From NCBI RefSeq assembly GCF_000744705.1, contig NZ_JQML01000001.1, forward strand, positions 6,582,017-6,646,016: a stretch of DNA of 64,000 nt. The letters are read 5' to 3'. Under the pieces are notes generated by a model. It was given only the letters and a program-made list of their open reading frames with translations. It did not search any database and was not told the DNA's origin. Each line of letters begins with the position of its first letter. Position 1 is the stretch's first letter. Below, in pieces: positions 46,016-56,326 of the stretch. The stretch is from Streptacidiphilus albus JL83 (lineage in GTDB: Bacteria; Actinomycetota; Actinomycetes; Streptomycetales; Streptomycetaceae). A program made the position numbers and the translations under genes.

Positions 46016-46660
46016 TCATCCGAGTTTTCGCCCCGGTGGCAGCGCGCCGCCGATCACGGTGGCCACCACCTGCCGGAGGGCCGCCGGCTCCGGCCGGGCG
46101 CTCTCGCGGTCGGCGAAGAGCAGGTGGCCGGCGCCGATCAGGGTGGGGGCGAGCGGCCGCAGGTCGGCCTCGGCCGCGATCCGGCCCAGCCGCTGTTCGG
46201 CGGCGAGGTACCCGGCGAGCATGGCGGTGGCCTCGGCCAGCAGCGGGACGCCGCGCGGGGTGGTCCGGCGCAGCCGGGCGCGCAGCTCGTCGCGGAAGGT
46301 GACCAGGCCGACGACGGCCACGGCGACCGGGTCGAACAGGGCGCCCAGCGCGTCAGCGAGGTTGCCGGTGACGGTGCCGGTCCCCGCGGCGGTGTGGAGG
46401 GCGGCGGACTGGGCCGCGATCCGGCCGATCCGGTCCAGCACCAGCGCCTCCAGGAAGTCGTCGAAGTCGGCGAAGTGCCGGTGCAGGACGCCCTTGGCGC
46501 AGCCGGCCTCGGCGGTGACCGCCCTGCTGGTCAGAGCGTTCGGCCCGGCCTGGAGCAGCAGTCGCTCGGCGGCGTCGAACAGCTGTGTGCGCGGGTCCTG
46601 GAAGGCCACCCCTGTCGGCACCGTGGGTCCTCTCGTCCGTCTCTGCGACACCCGCGCCAT
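46016..46660 (-). CDS. TetR-family transcriptional regulator
   Basis: A 214-residue TetR protein with an N-terminal helix-turn-helix (RTQLFDAAERLLLQAGPNALTSRAVTAEAGCAKGVLHRHFADFDDFLEAL). ATG 46660 lacks a ribosome-binding site. Two TGGGC/GCCCA dyads lie between it and the divergent methyltransferase, so it likely represses itself, the MFS gene downstream and the methyltransferase. The ligand is unknown. Confidence 0.88.
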   Translation of the reverse strand: MARVSQRRTRGPTVPTGVAFQDPRTQLFDAAERLLLQAGPNALTSRAVTAEAGCAKGVLHRHFADFDDFLEALVLDRIGRIAAQSAALHTAAGTGTVTGNLADALGALFDPVAVAVVGLVTFRDELRARLRRTTPRGVPLLAEATAMLAGYLAAEQRLGRIAAEADLRPLAPTLIGAGHLLFADRESARPEPAALRQVVATVIGGALPPGRKLG

Positions 46661-46665
46661 TGAGG

Positions 46666-46702
46666 AGTGGGCGTCCGCCCACTATGGTGGGCGCATGCCC
46701 AC
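46666..46702. promoter_or_regulatory. Two operator dyads in the TetR-methyltransferase divergent region
   Basis: AGTGGGCG-TC-CGCCCACT (46666-46683) is a perfect 8-bp-arm dyad. GTGGGC-GCAT-GCCCAC (46687-46702) has 6-bp arms and overlaps the methyltransferase start codon at 46695. A TATGGT -10-like element lies between. Only 34 bp separate the genes, so both transcripts may be leaderless and jointly repressed. Confidence 0.75.
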
Positions 46703-47516
46703 TCTACCGCCGGAGAACGTACCCCCCACCCCTCCCGAGCCCCATCGGCAGCGGCTGGTGGCCGAGTCCTTCGGGGCCGACGCCGAGCGCTACGACCGCA
46801 CCCGACCCCGCTACCCCGAGGCGCTGGTGCGGCGGATCGCCACCGCGAGCCCCGGCCCCGACCTCCTCGACGTCGGCTGCGGCACCGGCATCGCCGCCCG
46901 GCAGTTCCTGGCCGCGGGCTACCGGGTGCTCGGTGTCGAACCCGACGCCCGGATGGCCGTCGTGGCCCGGCAGTTCGGCCTGCCGGTCGAGGAGGCCGGC
47001 TTCGAGGGCTGGGACCCGGCCGGCCGGAAGTTCGACGTGGTGGTGGCCGGCCAGGCCTGGCACTGGATCGACCCGGTGGCGGGCGCGGCCAAGGCCGCCT
47101 CGGTGCTGCGCCCCGGTGGGCTGCTGGCGGCCTTCTGGAACGTCTTCGAACTCCCGCCCGAGGTCCTGACGGCCGTCGACGAGGTCTGCGCCCGGGTGCT
47201 GCCCGACTCGCCGTTCCGGTACCGCGCCGAACCCGGAGCGGCCCTGCAGGCCTACGACTCGCTGCTGGCCCGCGCCGCCGAGGGCATCCGCGCGGCGGGC
47301 GGCCTGGGCGAGCCCGAGCAGTGGCGCCAGGACTGGGCTTGGACCTGCACCCGGGACGCCTGGCTGGACCAGATGCCCACCCAGGGCGCCTTCACCAGGC
47401 TCCCGCCGGAGCAGTTGGCCGAGGTGCTGGCCGCGGCCGGCGCCGCCATCGACGCCCTCGGCGGCAGCTTCCCGATGCGCTACACCACGGTCGCCCTGAT
47501 CGCGGTGCGCGGCTGA
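46695..47516 (+). CDS. SAM-dependent class I methyltransferase
   Basis: A 273-residue methyltransferase. Motif I is LLDVGCGTGIAARQFL; VLGVEPDARM, FDVVVAGQAWHWIDP and LRPGGLLAAFWN are motifs II-IV of the UbiE/type 11 family. ATG 46695 lies inside the second operator dyad, with a -10-like TATGGT 6 bp upstream, so translation may begin leaderless. The substrate is unknown. Shared control with the MFS exporter suggests self-resistance or detoxification. Confidence 0.88.
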   Translation: MPTLPPENVPPTPPEPHRQRLVAESFGADAERYDRTRPRYPEALVRRIATASPGPDLLDVGCGTGIAARQFLAAGYRVLGVEPDARMAVVARQFGLPVEEAGFEGWDPAGRKFDVVVAGQAWHWIDPVAGAAKAASVLRPGGLLAAFWNVFELPPEVLTAVDEVCARVLPDSPFRYRAEPGAALQAYDSLLARAAEGIRAAGGLGEPEQWRQDWAWTCTRDAWLDQMPTQGAFTRLPPEQLAEVLAAAGAAIDALGGSFPMRYTTVALIAVRG

Positions 47517-47633
47517 CCGGACCTGCCGACCCCACCCCCTGGAACACCGGTGGCCCCGGCCGTGCAACCCTTCCCCGGTCGCGCGCATTAGACGGGTGGA
47601 AACGACCGGCACCAGGAAACAGGGGGAACGCCC

Positions 47634-48164
47634 ATGGCGGAGCGGAAGCGCGACGCCGAGTTCGTCGAGTACGTGAGCAGCAGGTCGGCCTGGCTGCGGA
47701 AGACCGCCTACCTGCTCTGCGGGGACTGGCACCGCGCCGACGACCTCGTCCAGACCAGCATCACCAAGCTGTACGTCAACTGGGGCCGGGCGGGCGGAGT
47801 CGAGAACATCGACGGCTACGCCCGGACCGTCCTGGTCAACACCTTCCTGGCCGAGCAGCGCGCGCCCTGGGTCCGCCGGGTGCTGCTGCGCACCTCCGAC
47901 TCCGACTCCGACTCCGAGGAAGCGGCGCGGCTGCCCGACCTGGAGGCCTCGCTCGACCTGCGCGAGGCCCTCGCCGCCCTGCCGCCCCGGCAGCGCGCGA
48001 CGGTCGTGCTGCGCTACTTCTGCGACCTGAGCGTGGAACAGACCGCCGACGCGCTCGACTGCTCGACGGGCAATGTGAAGAGCCAGACCTCGCGCGGCAT
48101 CGACGCGCTGCGCCGCCTGCTCGGCGCCCGCCCCGCCCCCGCCACGGAAGGACTGCCGACATGA
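47634..48164 (+). CDS. SigE-family RNA polymerase sigma factor
   Basis: A 176-residue ECF sigma factor of the Streptomyces SigE family. Region 2 is FVEYVSSRSAWLRKTAYLLCGDWHRADDLVQTSITKLYVNW and region 4 is ALPPRQRATVVLRYFCDLSVEQTADALDCSTGNVKSQTSRGIDALRRLL. ATG 47634 follows a GGGGGAACGCCC ribosome-binding sequence. A DSDSDSD acidic linker separates the regions. It is coupled by a 4-bp overlap to a membrane protein that is its likely anti-sigma partner. Confidence 0.93.
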   Translation: MAERKRDAEFVEYVSSRSAWLRKTAYLLCGDWHRADDLVQTSITKLYVNWGRAGGVENIDGYARTVLVNTFLAEQRAPWVRRVLLRTSDSDSDSEEAARLPDLEASLDLREALAALPPRQRATVVLRYFCDLSVEQTADALDCSTGNVKSQTSRGIDALRRLLGARPAPATEGLPT

Positions 48165-49186
48165 GCCTCGACACCGACGAACTGCTGGTCCGGCTCCACG
48201 CGATGGCCGAGGAGCCCGCGCCGGCCGACCCGGTCGACATCGCCGGCGCGATCCGGGTGGGACGGCGCCGACTGGTCCGCCGCCGACTGGCCCGGACCGC
48301 CGGGGTCGGCGTGCTGGCCTGCGCCGTCGGCCTGGGCGTGTTCGCCCTTCCCGGCGGCGGCACCGAGGTCTCGGCGGCCAAGGGCGGCACCGGCAGCGGC
48401 ACCCTGCAGGGGGCCGACCCGCTGGTGGCGCCGTACCGCTTCGGCTGGCTGCCGCCGTCGTTCAACAGCATCGGGGCCGGCTCGATCGACAGCGGTCAGC
48501 AGGGCGTCGAGAGCCAGCCGGAGGCGTTCGCGCTGCTGCGCGGCGACGACGCCGTCAACATCGGCTACTACCGGCTCGACAAGGGCGAGCAGCCGGACCT
48601 GACCGGTTTCGCCCACGGGAAGGTCGTCAACGGGACCGAGGTCGCCACCGCGCCGATCGACGGAAGGCCGGCGTTCTGGGTGGTCCTGCCCGGCCTGCCG
48701 CAGCGCCAGCAGCTCTTCTGGAAGCTGCCGGACGGTCAGTTGGCCGGACTCGTCGGCGAGAACCTGCCCGGCCGGGTGGCCGACCCGACGGGCACGCTGC
48801 GCCGGATCGCGGCCGACATCCGCGAGGGTGACCGCCCGGTGCCGCTGCCGCTGCGGATCAGCGGACTGCCCAAGGAGTTCTCGCTCCGCAATGTCACGCT
48901 GACCACCGATCTGAACAACGACCGGTCCTGGACCGAGACGGTGCAGTACGCGACGCCCAGTGGCGTGATCTTCAACATCTGGGCCACCGCCGGCACCGGC
49001 TGGGAGGGCGGAACCCCGGGTGCGGCCACGGCCACCACCAAGGGCGTGCTGGTCTCGGTGTTCAAGCAGAACCAGGCCGACGCCGCCTCGCTGGACGCCG
49101 TCGGCGGCCTCAAGGGGGTGCTGAACCACGTCGTGGTGCTCGGCAACGACTCGGCGAACTGGACCACGGAGGCGTTCCTGCCGTAG
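48161..49186 (+). CDS. Membrane protein, probable anti-sigma partner
   Basis: A 341-residue protein starting MSLDTDELLVRLHAMAEE, typical of the cytoplasmic stub of SigE-linked regulators. One transmembrane segment (TAGVGVLACAVGLGVFALPG, about residues 48-68) leads to a long extracellular domain with no recognisable enzyme motif. The 4-bp overlap with the sigma gene makes an anti-sigma role likely. No zinc-binding HxxxCxxC motif is present, so it is not a ZAS-type anti-sigma factor. A perfect terminator follows. Confidence 0.75.
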   Translation: MSLDTDELLVRLHAMAEEPAPADPVDIAGAIRVGRRRLVRRRLARTAGVGVLACAVGLGVFALPGGGTEVSAAKGGTGSGTLQGADPLVAPYRFGWLPPSFNSIGAGSIDSGQQGVESQPEAFALLRGDDAVNIGYYRLDKGEQPDLTGFAHGKVVNGTEVATAPIDGRPAFWVVLPGLPQRQQLFWKLPDGQLAGLVGENLPGRVADPTGTLRRIAADIREGDRPVPLPLRISGLPKEFSLRNVTLTTDLNNDRSWTETVQYATPSGVIFNIWATAGTGWEGGTPGAATATTKGVLVSVFKQNQADAASLDAVGGLKGVLNHVVVLGNDSANWTTEAFLP

Positions 49187-49201
49187 TGAGCAGCGCCCGG
49201 A

Positions 49202-49251
49202 ACGGCGGCGGCCCCGCACCTCCCGGCCGGGAGGTGCGGGGCCGCCGCCGT
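49202..49251. terminator. Strong bidirectional terminator
   Basis: Two 25-base arms (49202-49226 and 49227-49251) are exact complements with no spacer, giving about 23 bp of stem after loop constraints. It lies between the sigma/membrane gene pair and the pgl stop at 49276. Confidence 0.9.
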
Positions 49252-49275
49252 CGTGCTCCGTGCGCTGCCGCGCCG

Positions 49276-50058
49276 TCAGGCCGAGGCCGGCGGGTAGAGC
49301 TGGGGCGGTATCTTCGCCGCCGCCGCCCGGTCCAGCAGCCAGAGGGTGCGCTGCCGGCCGTAGGCACCGGAGGCCGGGGCCTGGATCTCGCCCGGGCCGG
49401 ACAGTGCCAGGGCCACGGCCTCGGCCTTGTCCTCGCCCGCCGCGAGCAGCCAGACCTCGCGGGCGGCCCGGATCGCCGGCAGGGTCAGCGAGACCCGGAC
49501 CGGCGGGGGCTTGGGCGCGCCGCGCACGCCGACGACGGTGAGCGCGGTCTCCCGCACCCCCGGGTGCTCCGGGAAGAGCGAGGCCACATGGGTGTCCGGG
49601 CCGACGCCGAGCAGCAGCACGTCGAAGGCCGGAACCCGGAGGCGGTCCTCCGGGCCCGCCGCCCTGGCCAGTTCGGCGGCGTAGCGCTGCGCCGCCGCCT
49701 CCGGGTCGTCGCCGTCGGGGCCGTCCGACGCGGGCATGGGGTGCACGCGTGCGGGGTCCAGCGGCACCGCGTCCAGCAGCTCGTCCCGTGCCTGGGTGGC
49801 GTTGCGCTCCGGGTCCCCTTCGGGGAGGAAGCGCTCGTCGCCCCACCACAGGTCGAGCCGCGACCAGTCCACGGCGTCCCGGGCCGGCGAGGACGCCAGC
49901 GCCGCGAGCACCGCATTGCCGTTGCGACCCCCCGTCAGCACCACCGAGGCGGTGCCGCGGGAGGACTGGGCGTCCACGATCCGGGTGATCAGCCGGGCCG
50001 CGGCCGCGAGCGCCATCAGCTCCTTGTCGCGGTGGACGACCAGCTGCGGGGTGGTCAT
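49276..50058 (-). CDS. pgl: 6-phosphogluconolactonase
   Basis: A 260-residue DevB-type lactonase of the oxidative pentose-phosphate pathway. WGDERFLPEGDPERNATQA and LLLGVGPDTHVASLFPEHP are the diagnostic motifs. The usual conserved GPDGH motif appears here as GPDTH. ATG 50058 overlaps the opcA stop by 4 bp. It is the last gene of the tkt-tal-zwf-opcA-pgl operon. Confidence 0.93.
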   Translation of the reverse strand: MTTPQLVVHRDKELMALAAAARLITRIVDAQSSRGTASVVLTGGRNGNAVLAALASSPARDAVDWSRLDLWWGDERFLPEGDPERNATQARDELLDAVPLDPARVHPMPASDGPDGDDPEAAAQRYAAELARAAGPEDRLRVPAFDVLLLGVGPDTHVASLFPEHPGVRETALTVVGVRGAPKPPPVRVSLTLPAIRAAREVWLLAAGEDKAEAVALALSGPGEIQAPASGAYGRQRTLWLLDRAAAAKIPPQLYPPASA

Positions 50059-51161
50059 GACGAGGCCGACTTCCGCCCGCTGGGCTTGGCCGGGGCGTCC
50101 TTGGCGGCGTCCGGAGCGGCGGCCGCCGCCTTCGGCACGGCCTTGGTCCGGGTCGCCGAGGCGACCGGCGCGGCCGGGATCGGAGCCGGGGCCGGCTCCG
50201 GGTCAGCCGCGTCGACCGTCTCGTGCTCCGGCCCGTCCTGGTGCAGCTTCTCCACCCCGTACTTGACCGAGGTGGCGTATATGTCGTCCGGGTCGAGTCG
50301 GCGCAGCTCCTCGGCGATCAGCTCGGACGTCTCGCGGCGCTTCAGCGCCACCATCCGGTCGGGCTGCTCGGGCATGGAGAGCTTGGCCAGCAGGCCGTCC
50401 GAGCGGTCCAGGGTGATGTCGCCGCCGGCCGTGCGCAGCCGCACGGTGGTCAGCCCCGGGCCGTCGGTGACGACCCGCTCCACCTTGATGTCGAGCCGGC
50501 TGGCCAGCCACAGCGCCAGCAGTTCGGCGCTGGGGTTGTAGGACTCGCCCTCGACCACCGCGGACTCGACCTTGACGTGGCGCTGGTCGAGCGCGGCGGC
50601 CAGCATCGAGCGCCACGGGGTGATCCGGGTCCAGGCCAGGTCGGTGTCGCCGGGGCTGTAGGTCAGCGCGCGGGTGGCGAGCTGAGCCACCGGGGACTCC
50701 GCCGAGACGGCATCGGTGATCCTGCGCTGCGCGAGTGCGCCGAGCGGGTCCCGGGCCGGGTTCTCGGGGGCGTTCTCCGGCCACCAGACCACCACCGGGG
50801 CGTCCGGCAGCAGCAGTGGCAGCACCACCGACTGCGCCTGGGAGGCGAGTTCGCCGTGCAGCCGGAGCAGGACCGTTTCCCCGGTGCCCGCGTCGGAGCC
50901 GACCCGGATCTCGGCGTCCAGCCGGGCCTCGGCCCGGGCCCGTGGGGAGCGCCCGGGACGGCTGATCACCGCGAGGATCCGCGAGGGGTGCTCGCGGGAG
51001 GCCTCGCCGGCGGCCTTGAGCGCGTCGTAGGCGCTGCCCTCGTCGGTGACGATGACGAGGGTGAGCACCATGCCGACCGCGCCGGCGCCGATGGCCCGGC
51101 GGGCCTCGATCAGTCCAGAGTTGATTTTGCTGGAGTTGGTGTCCGTCAGATCGATCTTCAT
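50055..51161 (-). CDS. opcA: Glucose-6-phosphate dehydrogenase assembly protein OpcA
   Basis: A 368-residue OpcA that supports G6PDH activity. [25 protein letters not shown] opens it, and VVVWWPENAPENP, DTDLAWTRITPWRSMLAAALDQ and YNPSAELLALWLASRL are family signatures. The C-terminus is an Ala/Pro/Lys-rich extension of about 50 residues. Its ends overlap both neighbours (4 bp with pgl and 4 bp with zwf). Confidence 0.95.
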   Translation of the reverse strand: MKIDLTDTNSSKINSGLIEARRAIGAGAVGMVLTLVIVTDEGSAYDALKAAGEASREHPSRILAVISRPGRSPRARAEARLDAEIRVGSDAGTGETVLLRLHGELASQAQSVVLPLLLPDAPVVVWWPENAPENPARDPLGALAQRRITDAVSAESPVAQLATRALTYSPGDTDLAWTRITPWRSMLAAALDQRHVKVESAVVEGESYNPSAELLALWLASRLDIKVERVVTDGPGLTTVRLRTAGGDITLDRSDGLLAKLSMPEQPDRMVALKRRETSELIAEELRRLDPDDIYATSVKYGVEKLHQDGPEHETVDAADPEPAPAPIPAAPVASATRTKAVPKAAAAAPDAAKDAPAKPSGRKSASS

Positions 51162-52729
51162 GGCCGACGCCAGCTCCTACCGTCTCGTGCGAGCATCTCG
51201 TCTGCCTCGGCGGGTCCCCAGGTGCCGGACTCGTACGGGGCGGGCTTGCCGTGCTTGTCCCAGTACTCCTCGATCGGGTCCAGGATCTTCCAGGACTCCT
51301 CGACCTCCTGGTGCCGGGGGAAGAGGTTGGCGTCGCCGAGCAGCACGTCCAGGATGAGGCGCTCGTACGCCTCCGGGCTGGACTCGGTGAAGGACTCGCC
51401 GTAGGCGAAGTCCATGCTGACGTCGCGGACCTCCATCGAGGTGCCGGGGACCTTGGAACCGAACCGCATGGTCACGCCCTCGTCCGGCTGCACCCGGATG
51501 ACCAGGGCGTTCTGCCCCAGCTCCTCGGTGGCGCTGGAGTCGAACGGCAGGTACGGGGCGCGCTGGAAGACCACCGCGATCTCGGTGACCCGGCGGCCCA
51601 GCCGCTTGCCGGTGCGCAGGTAGAACGGGACGCCCGCCCAGCGGCGGTTGTTGATCTCCAGCTTCACCGCGGCGTAGGTGTCGGTGGTGGACTTGGGGTC
51701 GATCCCCTCCTCCTCCAGGTAGCCGAGCACCTCCTCGCCGCCCTGCCAGCCGTGGGTGTACTGGCCGCGCACGGTGTGCAGGCCGAGATCCTTGGGGATC
51801 TTGACCGCGGACAGCACCTTGAGCTTCTCGGCGACCAGGGCCTTCGGGTGGAACGAGGCCGGCTCCTCGATGGCGGTCAGCGCCATCAGCTGGAGCAGGT
51901 GGTTCTGGATCACGTCACGGGCCGAGCCGATGCCGTCGTAGTACCCGGCCCGGCCGCCGATGCCGATGTCCTCGGCCATGGTGATCTGCACGTGGTCGAC
52001 GTAGGACCGGTTCCAGATCGGCTCGAACATGGCGTTGGCGAAGCGCAGCGCCAGGATGTTCTGGACCGTCTCCTTGCCGAGGTAGTGGTCGATCCGGAAG
52101 ACCTCGTCGCGCGGGAACACCGAGTGCACGACCCGGTTGAGCTCGGTCGCGCTGGCCAGGTCGTGGCCGAAGGGCTTCTCGATGACCGCGCGGCGCCAGG
52201 AGCCCTTCGGCGGGTCGGCCAGGCCGTGGGCCTTGAGCTGCTCCACCACCTGCGGGAAGAACTTCGGCGGCACGGACAGGTAGAAGGCGAAGTTGCCCCC
52301 GGTGCCCTGGGCCTTGTCCAGCTCCTCGATGGTCTCGCGGAGCTTCTCGAAGGCGTCGTTGTCGACGAACTCGCCCTGGACGAAGCGCATGCCCTTGGCG
52401 AGCTGCTGCCAGACCTCCTCGCGGAAGGGGGTCCGGGCGTGCTCCTTGACCGAGTCGTGGACGACCTGGGCGAAGTCCTCGTCCTCCCAGTCGCGCCGGG
52501 CGAACCCGATCAGCGAGAAGCCCGGCGGCAGCAGGCCGCGGTTGGCCAGGTCGTAGACGGCCGGCATCAGCTTCTTGCGCGACAGGTCGCCCGTCACGCC
52601 GAAGATGACCAGACCGGACGGTCCGGCGATGCGCGGCAGCCGCCGGTCCGCCGGATCACGCAGTGGGTTGAGCCAGGCGTTGACCACGCCCGTCTCCTCC
52701 TCCAGTACGGATTGGGCCTCTTCGCTCAC
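51158..52729 (-). CDS. zwf: Glucose-6-phosphate 1-dehydrogenase
   Basis: A 523-residue G6PDH making 6-phosphogluconolactone and NADPH. The nucleotide motif is [20 protein letters not shown] and the substrate motif is [13 protein letters not shown], with the catalytic His. GTG 52729 overlaps the tal stop. The short acidic N-terminal lead ([14 protein letters not shown]) precedes the conserved core. Confidence 0.97.
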   Translation of the reverse strand: MSEEAQSVLEEETGVVNAWLNPLRDPADRRLPRIAGPSGLVIFGVTGDLSRKKLMPAVYDLANRGLLPPGFSLIGFARRDWEDEDFAQVVHDSVKEHARTPFREEVWQQLAKGMRFVQGEFVDNDAFEKLRETIEELDKAQGTGGNFAFYLSVPPKFFPQVVEQLKAHGLADPPKGSWRRAVIEKPFGHDLASATELNRVVHSVFPRDEVFRIDHYLGKETVQNILALRFANAMFEPIWNRSYVDHVQITMAEDIGIGGRAGYYDGIGSARDVIQNHLLQLMALTAIEEPASFHPKALVAEKLKVLSAVKIPKDLGLHTVRGQYTHGWQGGEEVLGYLEEEGIDPKSTTDTYAAVKLEINNRRWAGVPFYLRTGKRLGRRVTEIAVVFQRAPYLPFDSSATEELGQNALVIRVQPDEGVTMRFGSKVPGTSMEVRDVSMDFAYGESFTESSPEAYERLILDVLLGDANLFPRHQEVEESWKILDPIEEYWDKHGKPAPYESGTWGPAEADEMLARDGRSWRRP

Positions 52730-53856
52730 TTGGTGGATCCCCCCTTGACGGTGAACTTCTGCAGGGAAGCGGAGACCGTGTCGAGCAGCTCCTTCCAGGA
52801 CGCCTCGAACTTCTCCACGCCCTCGTCCTCCAGCAGCTGGACGACGTCGTCGTAGGAGATGCCGAGTGCGGCCAGGGCGTCGAGCTCGGCCTTGGCCCCC
52901 GCGTAGCTGCCCTTGATGGTGTCGCCGCGGACCACGCCGTGGTCGGCGACAGCGTCGAGGGTGGCCTCGGGCATGGTGTTGACGGTGCCCGGCGCGACCA
53001 GTTCGACCACGTACATGGTGTCGTCGTAGGCCGGGTCCTTGACGCCGGTGGAGGCCCAGAGCGGACGCTGCGGCTTGGCGCCGGCGGCGGCCAGTGCCTT
53101 CCAGCGGTCGCTGGTGAAGACCTCTTCGTAGGCCTGGTAGGCCAGCCGGGCGTTGGCGACGGCGGCCTTGCCCTTGGCGGCCGCGGCGGCCGGAGTGGCG
53201 ATCTTGTCGAGCCGCTTGTCGATCTCGGTGTCCACCCGGGACACGAAGAAGGAGGCCACCGACTCGATGGTGGAGAGATCGATGCCGGCGGCCTTCGCGG
53301 TCTCCAGACCGGTGAGGAAGGCCTCCATGACGCCCCGGTAGCGCTCCAGCGAGAAGATCAGCGTGACATTGACGCTGATGCCCTCGCCGAGGACGGTGGC
53401 GATGGCCGGCAGGCCCGCCTTGGTCGCCGGGATCTTGATCAGGGTGTTCGGGCGGTCCACCAGCCAGGCCAGCTGGCGGGCCTCGGCCACGGTGGCCTCG
53501 GTGTGGTGCGCCAGCCGCGGGTCGACCTCGATGGAGACCCGGCCGTCGCGGCCGTTGCTGGCGTCGTAGACCGGGCGCAGCACGTCGGCGGCCTCGCGGA
53601 CGTCGGCGGCGGTCATCATCCGCACCGCCTCGTCCACGGTGACGCCGCGGACCGCGAGGTCGCGCAGCTGCGCGTCGTAGGCGTCGCTGCCGCCGCCGAT
53701 GGCCTTCTGGAAGATGGTCGGGTTGGTGGTGACCCCGACGACGTGCTTGGTGCGGACCAGGTCGGCCAGGTTGCCGGAGGTCAGGCGGGAGCGGCTGAGG
53801 TCGTCCAGCCAGATCGCCACGCCTTCGTCGCTGAGGCGCTTCAGAGCGTCAGTCAT
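52726..53856 (-). CDS. tal: Transaldolase
   Basis: A 376-residue long-type (TalB-like, actinobacterial) transaldolase. The Schiff-base lysine is in [44 protein letters not shown] and [16 protein letters not shown] are signatures. ATG 53856 follows GGAGAAG. It follows tkt by 38 bp and overlaps zwf. Confidence 0.96.
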   Translation of the reverse strand: MTDALKRLSDEGVAIWLDDLSRSRLTSGNLADLVRTKHVVGVTTNPTIFQKAIGGGSDAYDAQLRDLAVRGVTVDEAVRMMTAADVREAADVLRPVYDASNGRDGRVSIEVDPRLAHHTEATVAEARQLAWLVDRPNTLIKIPATKAGLPAIATVLGEGISVNVTLIFSLERYRGVMEAFLTGLETAKAAGIDLSTIESVASFFVSRVDTEIDKRLDKIATPAAAAAKGKAAVANARLAYQAYEEVFTSDRWKALAAAGAKPQRPLWASTGVKDPAYDDTMYVVELVAPGTVNTMPEATLDAVADHGVVRGDTIKGSYAGAKAELDALAALGISYDDVVQLLEDEGVEKFEASWKELLDTVSASLQKFTVKGGSTK

Positions 53857-53894
53857 GGTGGTACTTCTCCTCTGGAATTCTGGTGGGGCGCGAA

Positions 53895-55970
53895 TCAGCG
53901 GTTGGCGTCGGCGAGCGACTCGTGGGCGGCGGCGACCACGGCCTCGGCGGTGATGCCGAACTCGCGGTAGAGCACCTTGTAGTCGGCGGAGGCGCCGAAG
54001 TGCTCCAGGCTGACGGCGCGTCCGGCGTCGCCGAGGTAGCGCCACCAGGTCAGCGCGATGCCGGCCTCGACCGAGACCCGGGCGCGGACCGACGGCGTCA
54101 GCACGCTCTCGCGGTAGGCGCGGTCCTGCTCCTCGAACCACTCGACGCAGGGCATCGACACCACGCGGGTGGGGATGCCGGCGGCCTGGAGGGTGTCCCG
54201 GGCCTCGACGGCGAGCTGCACCTCGGAGCCGGTGCCGATCAGGATGACCTGGGCCGGGCCGCCCTCCGCCTCGCGGAGCACGTAGCCGCCGCGGGCGGCG
54301 TCCGGGTTGGCCTCGTAGGTGGGGACGTTCTGCCGGGTCAGCGCCAGACCGTGCGGGGCGGGGTTGGTCGCGTGCCGGCGCAGCACCTCGGCCCAGGTGG
54401 TGACGGTCTCGTTGGCGTCGGCCGGGCGGACCATGTTCAGGCCGGGGATGGCGCGCAGCGCGGCCAGGTGCTCGACCGGCTGGTGGGTCGGGCCGTCCTC
54501 GCCGAGGCCGATGGAGTCGTGCGTCCACACGTAGGTGACCGGCAGCTTCATCAGCGCGGCCAGGCGGACGGCGCCGCGCATGTAGTCGGAGAAGGTGAGG
54601 AAGGTGCCGCCGTAGACGCGGGTGTTGCCGTGCAGCGCGATGCCGTTCAGGGCCGCGCCCATGGCGTGCTCGCGGATGCCGAAGTGGATCGTCCGCCCGT
54701 ACTGGTCCGCCCCCGGCAGCGGGTTGCCGACCGGCAGGAAGGAGGAGTTCGGGTCGATCGTGGTGAGGTTGGAGCCGGCCAGGTCGGCGGAGCCGCCCCA
54801 GAGCTCGGGCACGACCGCGCCCACGGCCTTGAGCACCTCGCCGGAGGCCTTGCGGGTGGCGACGTCCTTGCCGGCCGGGAAGGAGGGCAGCGCCTGCTCC
54901 CAGCCCTCGGGCAGCTCGCCCGCGCTGATCCGGTCGAACTCGGCGGCGCGCTCCGGGTTGCCGGCGCGCCAGTCCTGGAAGCGCTTGGTCCAGGCGGCGT
55001 GGGCCTCGGCGCCGCGCACCCCGACCTCGCGGGCGTGGGCCAGCACCTCGTCGGCGACGACGAAGGACTGCTCCGGGTCGAAGCCGAGCACCCGCTTGGT
55101 CGCGGCCACCTCGTCGGCGCCGAGCGCCGAGCCGTGCGACTCCTCGGTGCCCTGGGCGTGCGGGGCGGGCCAGGCGATGATGGTGCGGGCGGCGATGATC
55201 GAGGGGCGCTCGGTCTCGGCCCTGGCGGCGGCCAGCGCGGCGTGCAGCTGGTCGACGTCGAAGTCGCCGTTGGCGCCGTGGACGATCCGCTGGACGTGCC
55301 AGCCGTAGGACTCGTAGCGCTTGAGCACGTCCTCGGAGAAGGCGGTCTCGGTGTCGCCCTCGATCGAGATGTGGTTGTCGTCGTAGAGGAAGACCAGGTT
55401 GCCCAGCTTCTGGTGGCCGGCCAGCGAGGACGCCTCGCCGGAGATGCCCTCCTCCAGGTCGCCGTCGGAGCAGATGCCCCAGATGGTGTGGTCGAACGGG
55501 GAGGTGCCGGGGGCGGCGTCCGGGTCGAACAGGCCGCGCTCGTAGCGGGCCGCCATCGCCATGCCGACCGCGTTGCCGATGCCCTGGCCGAGCGGACCGG
55601 TGGTGACCTCCACCCCGGTGGTGTGCCCGTGCTCGGGGTGACCCGGGGTCAGCGAGCCCCAGGTGCGGAACGACTTGAGGTCGTCCAGCGTCAGACCGTA
55701 GCCCGAGAGGTAGAGCTGGATGTAGAGGGTGAGGCTGGTGTGTCCGCAGGACAGGACGAAGCGGTCGCGGCCGGGCCAGGCCGCATCGGCCGGGTCGTGC
55801 TGCAGGAAGCGCTGGAACACCATGTAGGCGGCGGGGGCCAGGGACATGGCCGTGCCGGGGTGGCCGTTCCCGACCTTCTGGACAGCGTCCGCCGCCAGAA
55901 CCCGCACCGTGTCCACGGCGCGCTGGTCCAGTTCGGTCCACTCAAAGGTAGTGCTCGGCGTCGTACTCAC
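53895..55970 (-). CDS. tkt: Transketolase
   Basis: A 691-residue transketolase. The thiamine-diphosphate motif is [18 protein letters not shown]...[18 protein letters not shown] is the N-terminal signature, and [21 protein letters not shown] and [25 protein letters not shown] are pyrimidine-domain motifs. It is the first gene of the pentose-phosphate operon, and its promoter must lie in 55971-56326. Confidence 0.97.
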   Translation of the reverse strand: MSTTPSTTFEWTELDQRAVDTVRVLAADAVQKVGNGHPGTAMSLAPAAYMVFQRFLQHDPADAAWPGRDRFVLSCGHTSLTLYIQLYLSGYGLTLDDLKSFRTWGSLTPGHPEHGHTTGVEVTTGPLGQGIGNAVGMAMAARYERGLFDPDAAPGTSPFDHTIWGICSDGDLEEGISGEASSLAGHQKLGNLVFLYDDNHISIEGDTETAFSEDVLKRYESYGWHVQRIVHGANGDFDVDQLHAALAAARAETERPSIIAARTIIAWPAPHAQGTEESHGSALGADEVAATKRVLGFDPEQSFVVADEVLAHAREVGVRGAEAHAAWTKRFQDWRAGNPERAAEFDRISAGELPEGWEQALPSFPAGKDVATRKASGEVLKAVGAVVPELWGGSADLAGSNLTTIDPNSSFLPVGNPLPGADQYGRTIHFGIREHAMGAALNGIALHGNTRVYGGTFLTFSDYMRGAVRLAALMKLPVTYVWTHDSIGLGEDGPTHQPVEHLAALRAIPGLNMVRPADANETVTTWAEVLRRHATNPAPHGLALTRQNVPTYEANPDAARGGYVLREAEGGPAQVILIGTGSEVQLAVEARDTLQAAGIPTRVVSMPCVEWFEEQDRAYRESVLTPSVRARVSVEAGIALTWWRYLGDAGRAVSLEHFGASADYKVLYREFGITAEAVVAAAHESLADANR

Positions 55971-56326
55971 CCTGAATCAGGGCTCCTTCCGTATCGTCAT
56001 TCGACCCGGTGCCGGGGACCGTCGACGGTGGCGGACCTGGTCACAGAGCGTTGACCCGCTTGACGTGACGAGCCTATCGCTTATGCGTACGTCGATCCCG
56101 CGCAAGCCCATCAGGCGGTCGGCGGAGCACCGTGCTCCGCCCGCCGCCTCGCGCGTACGGTGCCAGCCTGAGGGATCCGAGGTTCGTCCGCCCGCTGAAC
56201 GGGGCAACACGGTTACCCGAACCCGGACCCGGCGCGGAGCCGGACATATGCAACGTCTAAGGTGGCGTGGTACGCGCAGGACCGGTCCGTCCGGTGTCTG
56301 CGGATCTCCATCAACCAGGGGTGTTC
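55971..56326. other. 356-bp divergent promoter region (tkt / ctaB)
   Basis: No gene is visible. On the minus strand TTGCGC...TAAGCG (16-base spacer, near 56080-56115) is a candidate tkt promoter. On the plus strand TTGACG...TATGCG in the same stretch is weaker. The ctaB promoter is not resolved. Confidence 0.5.
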
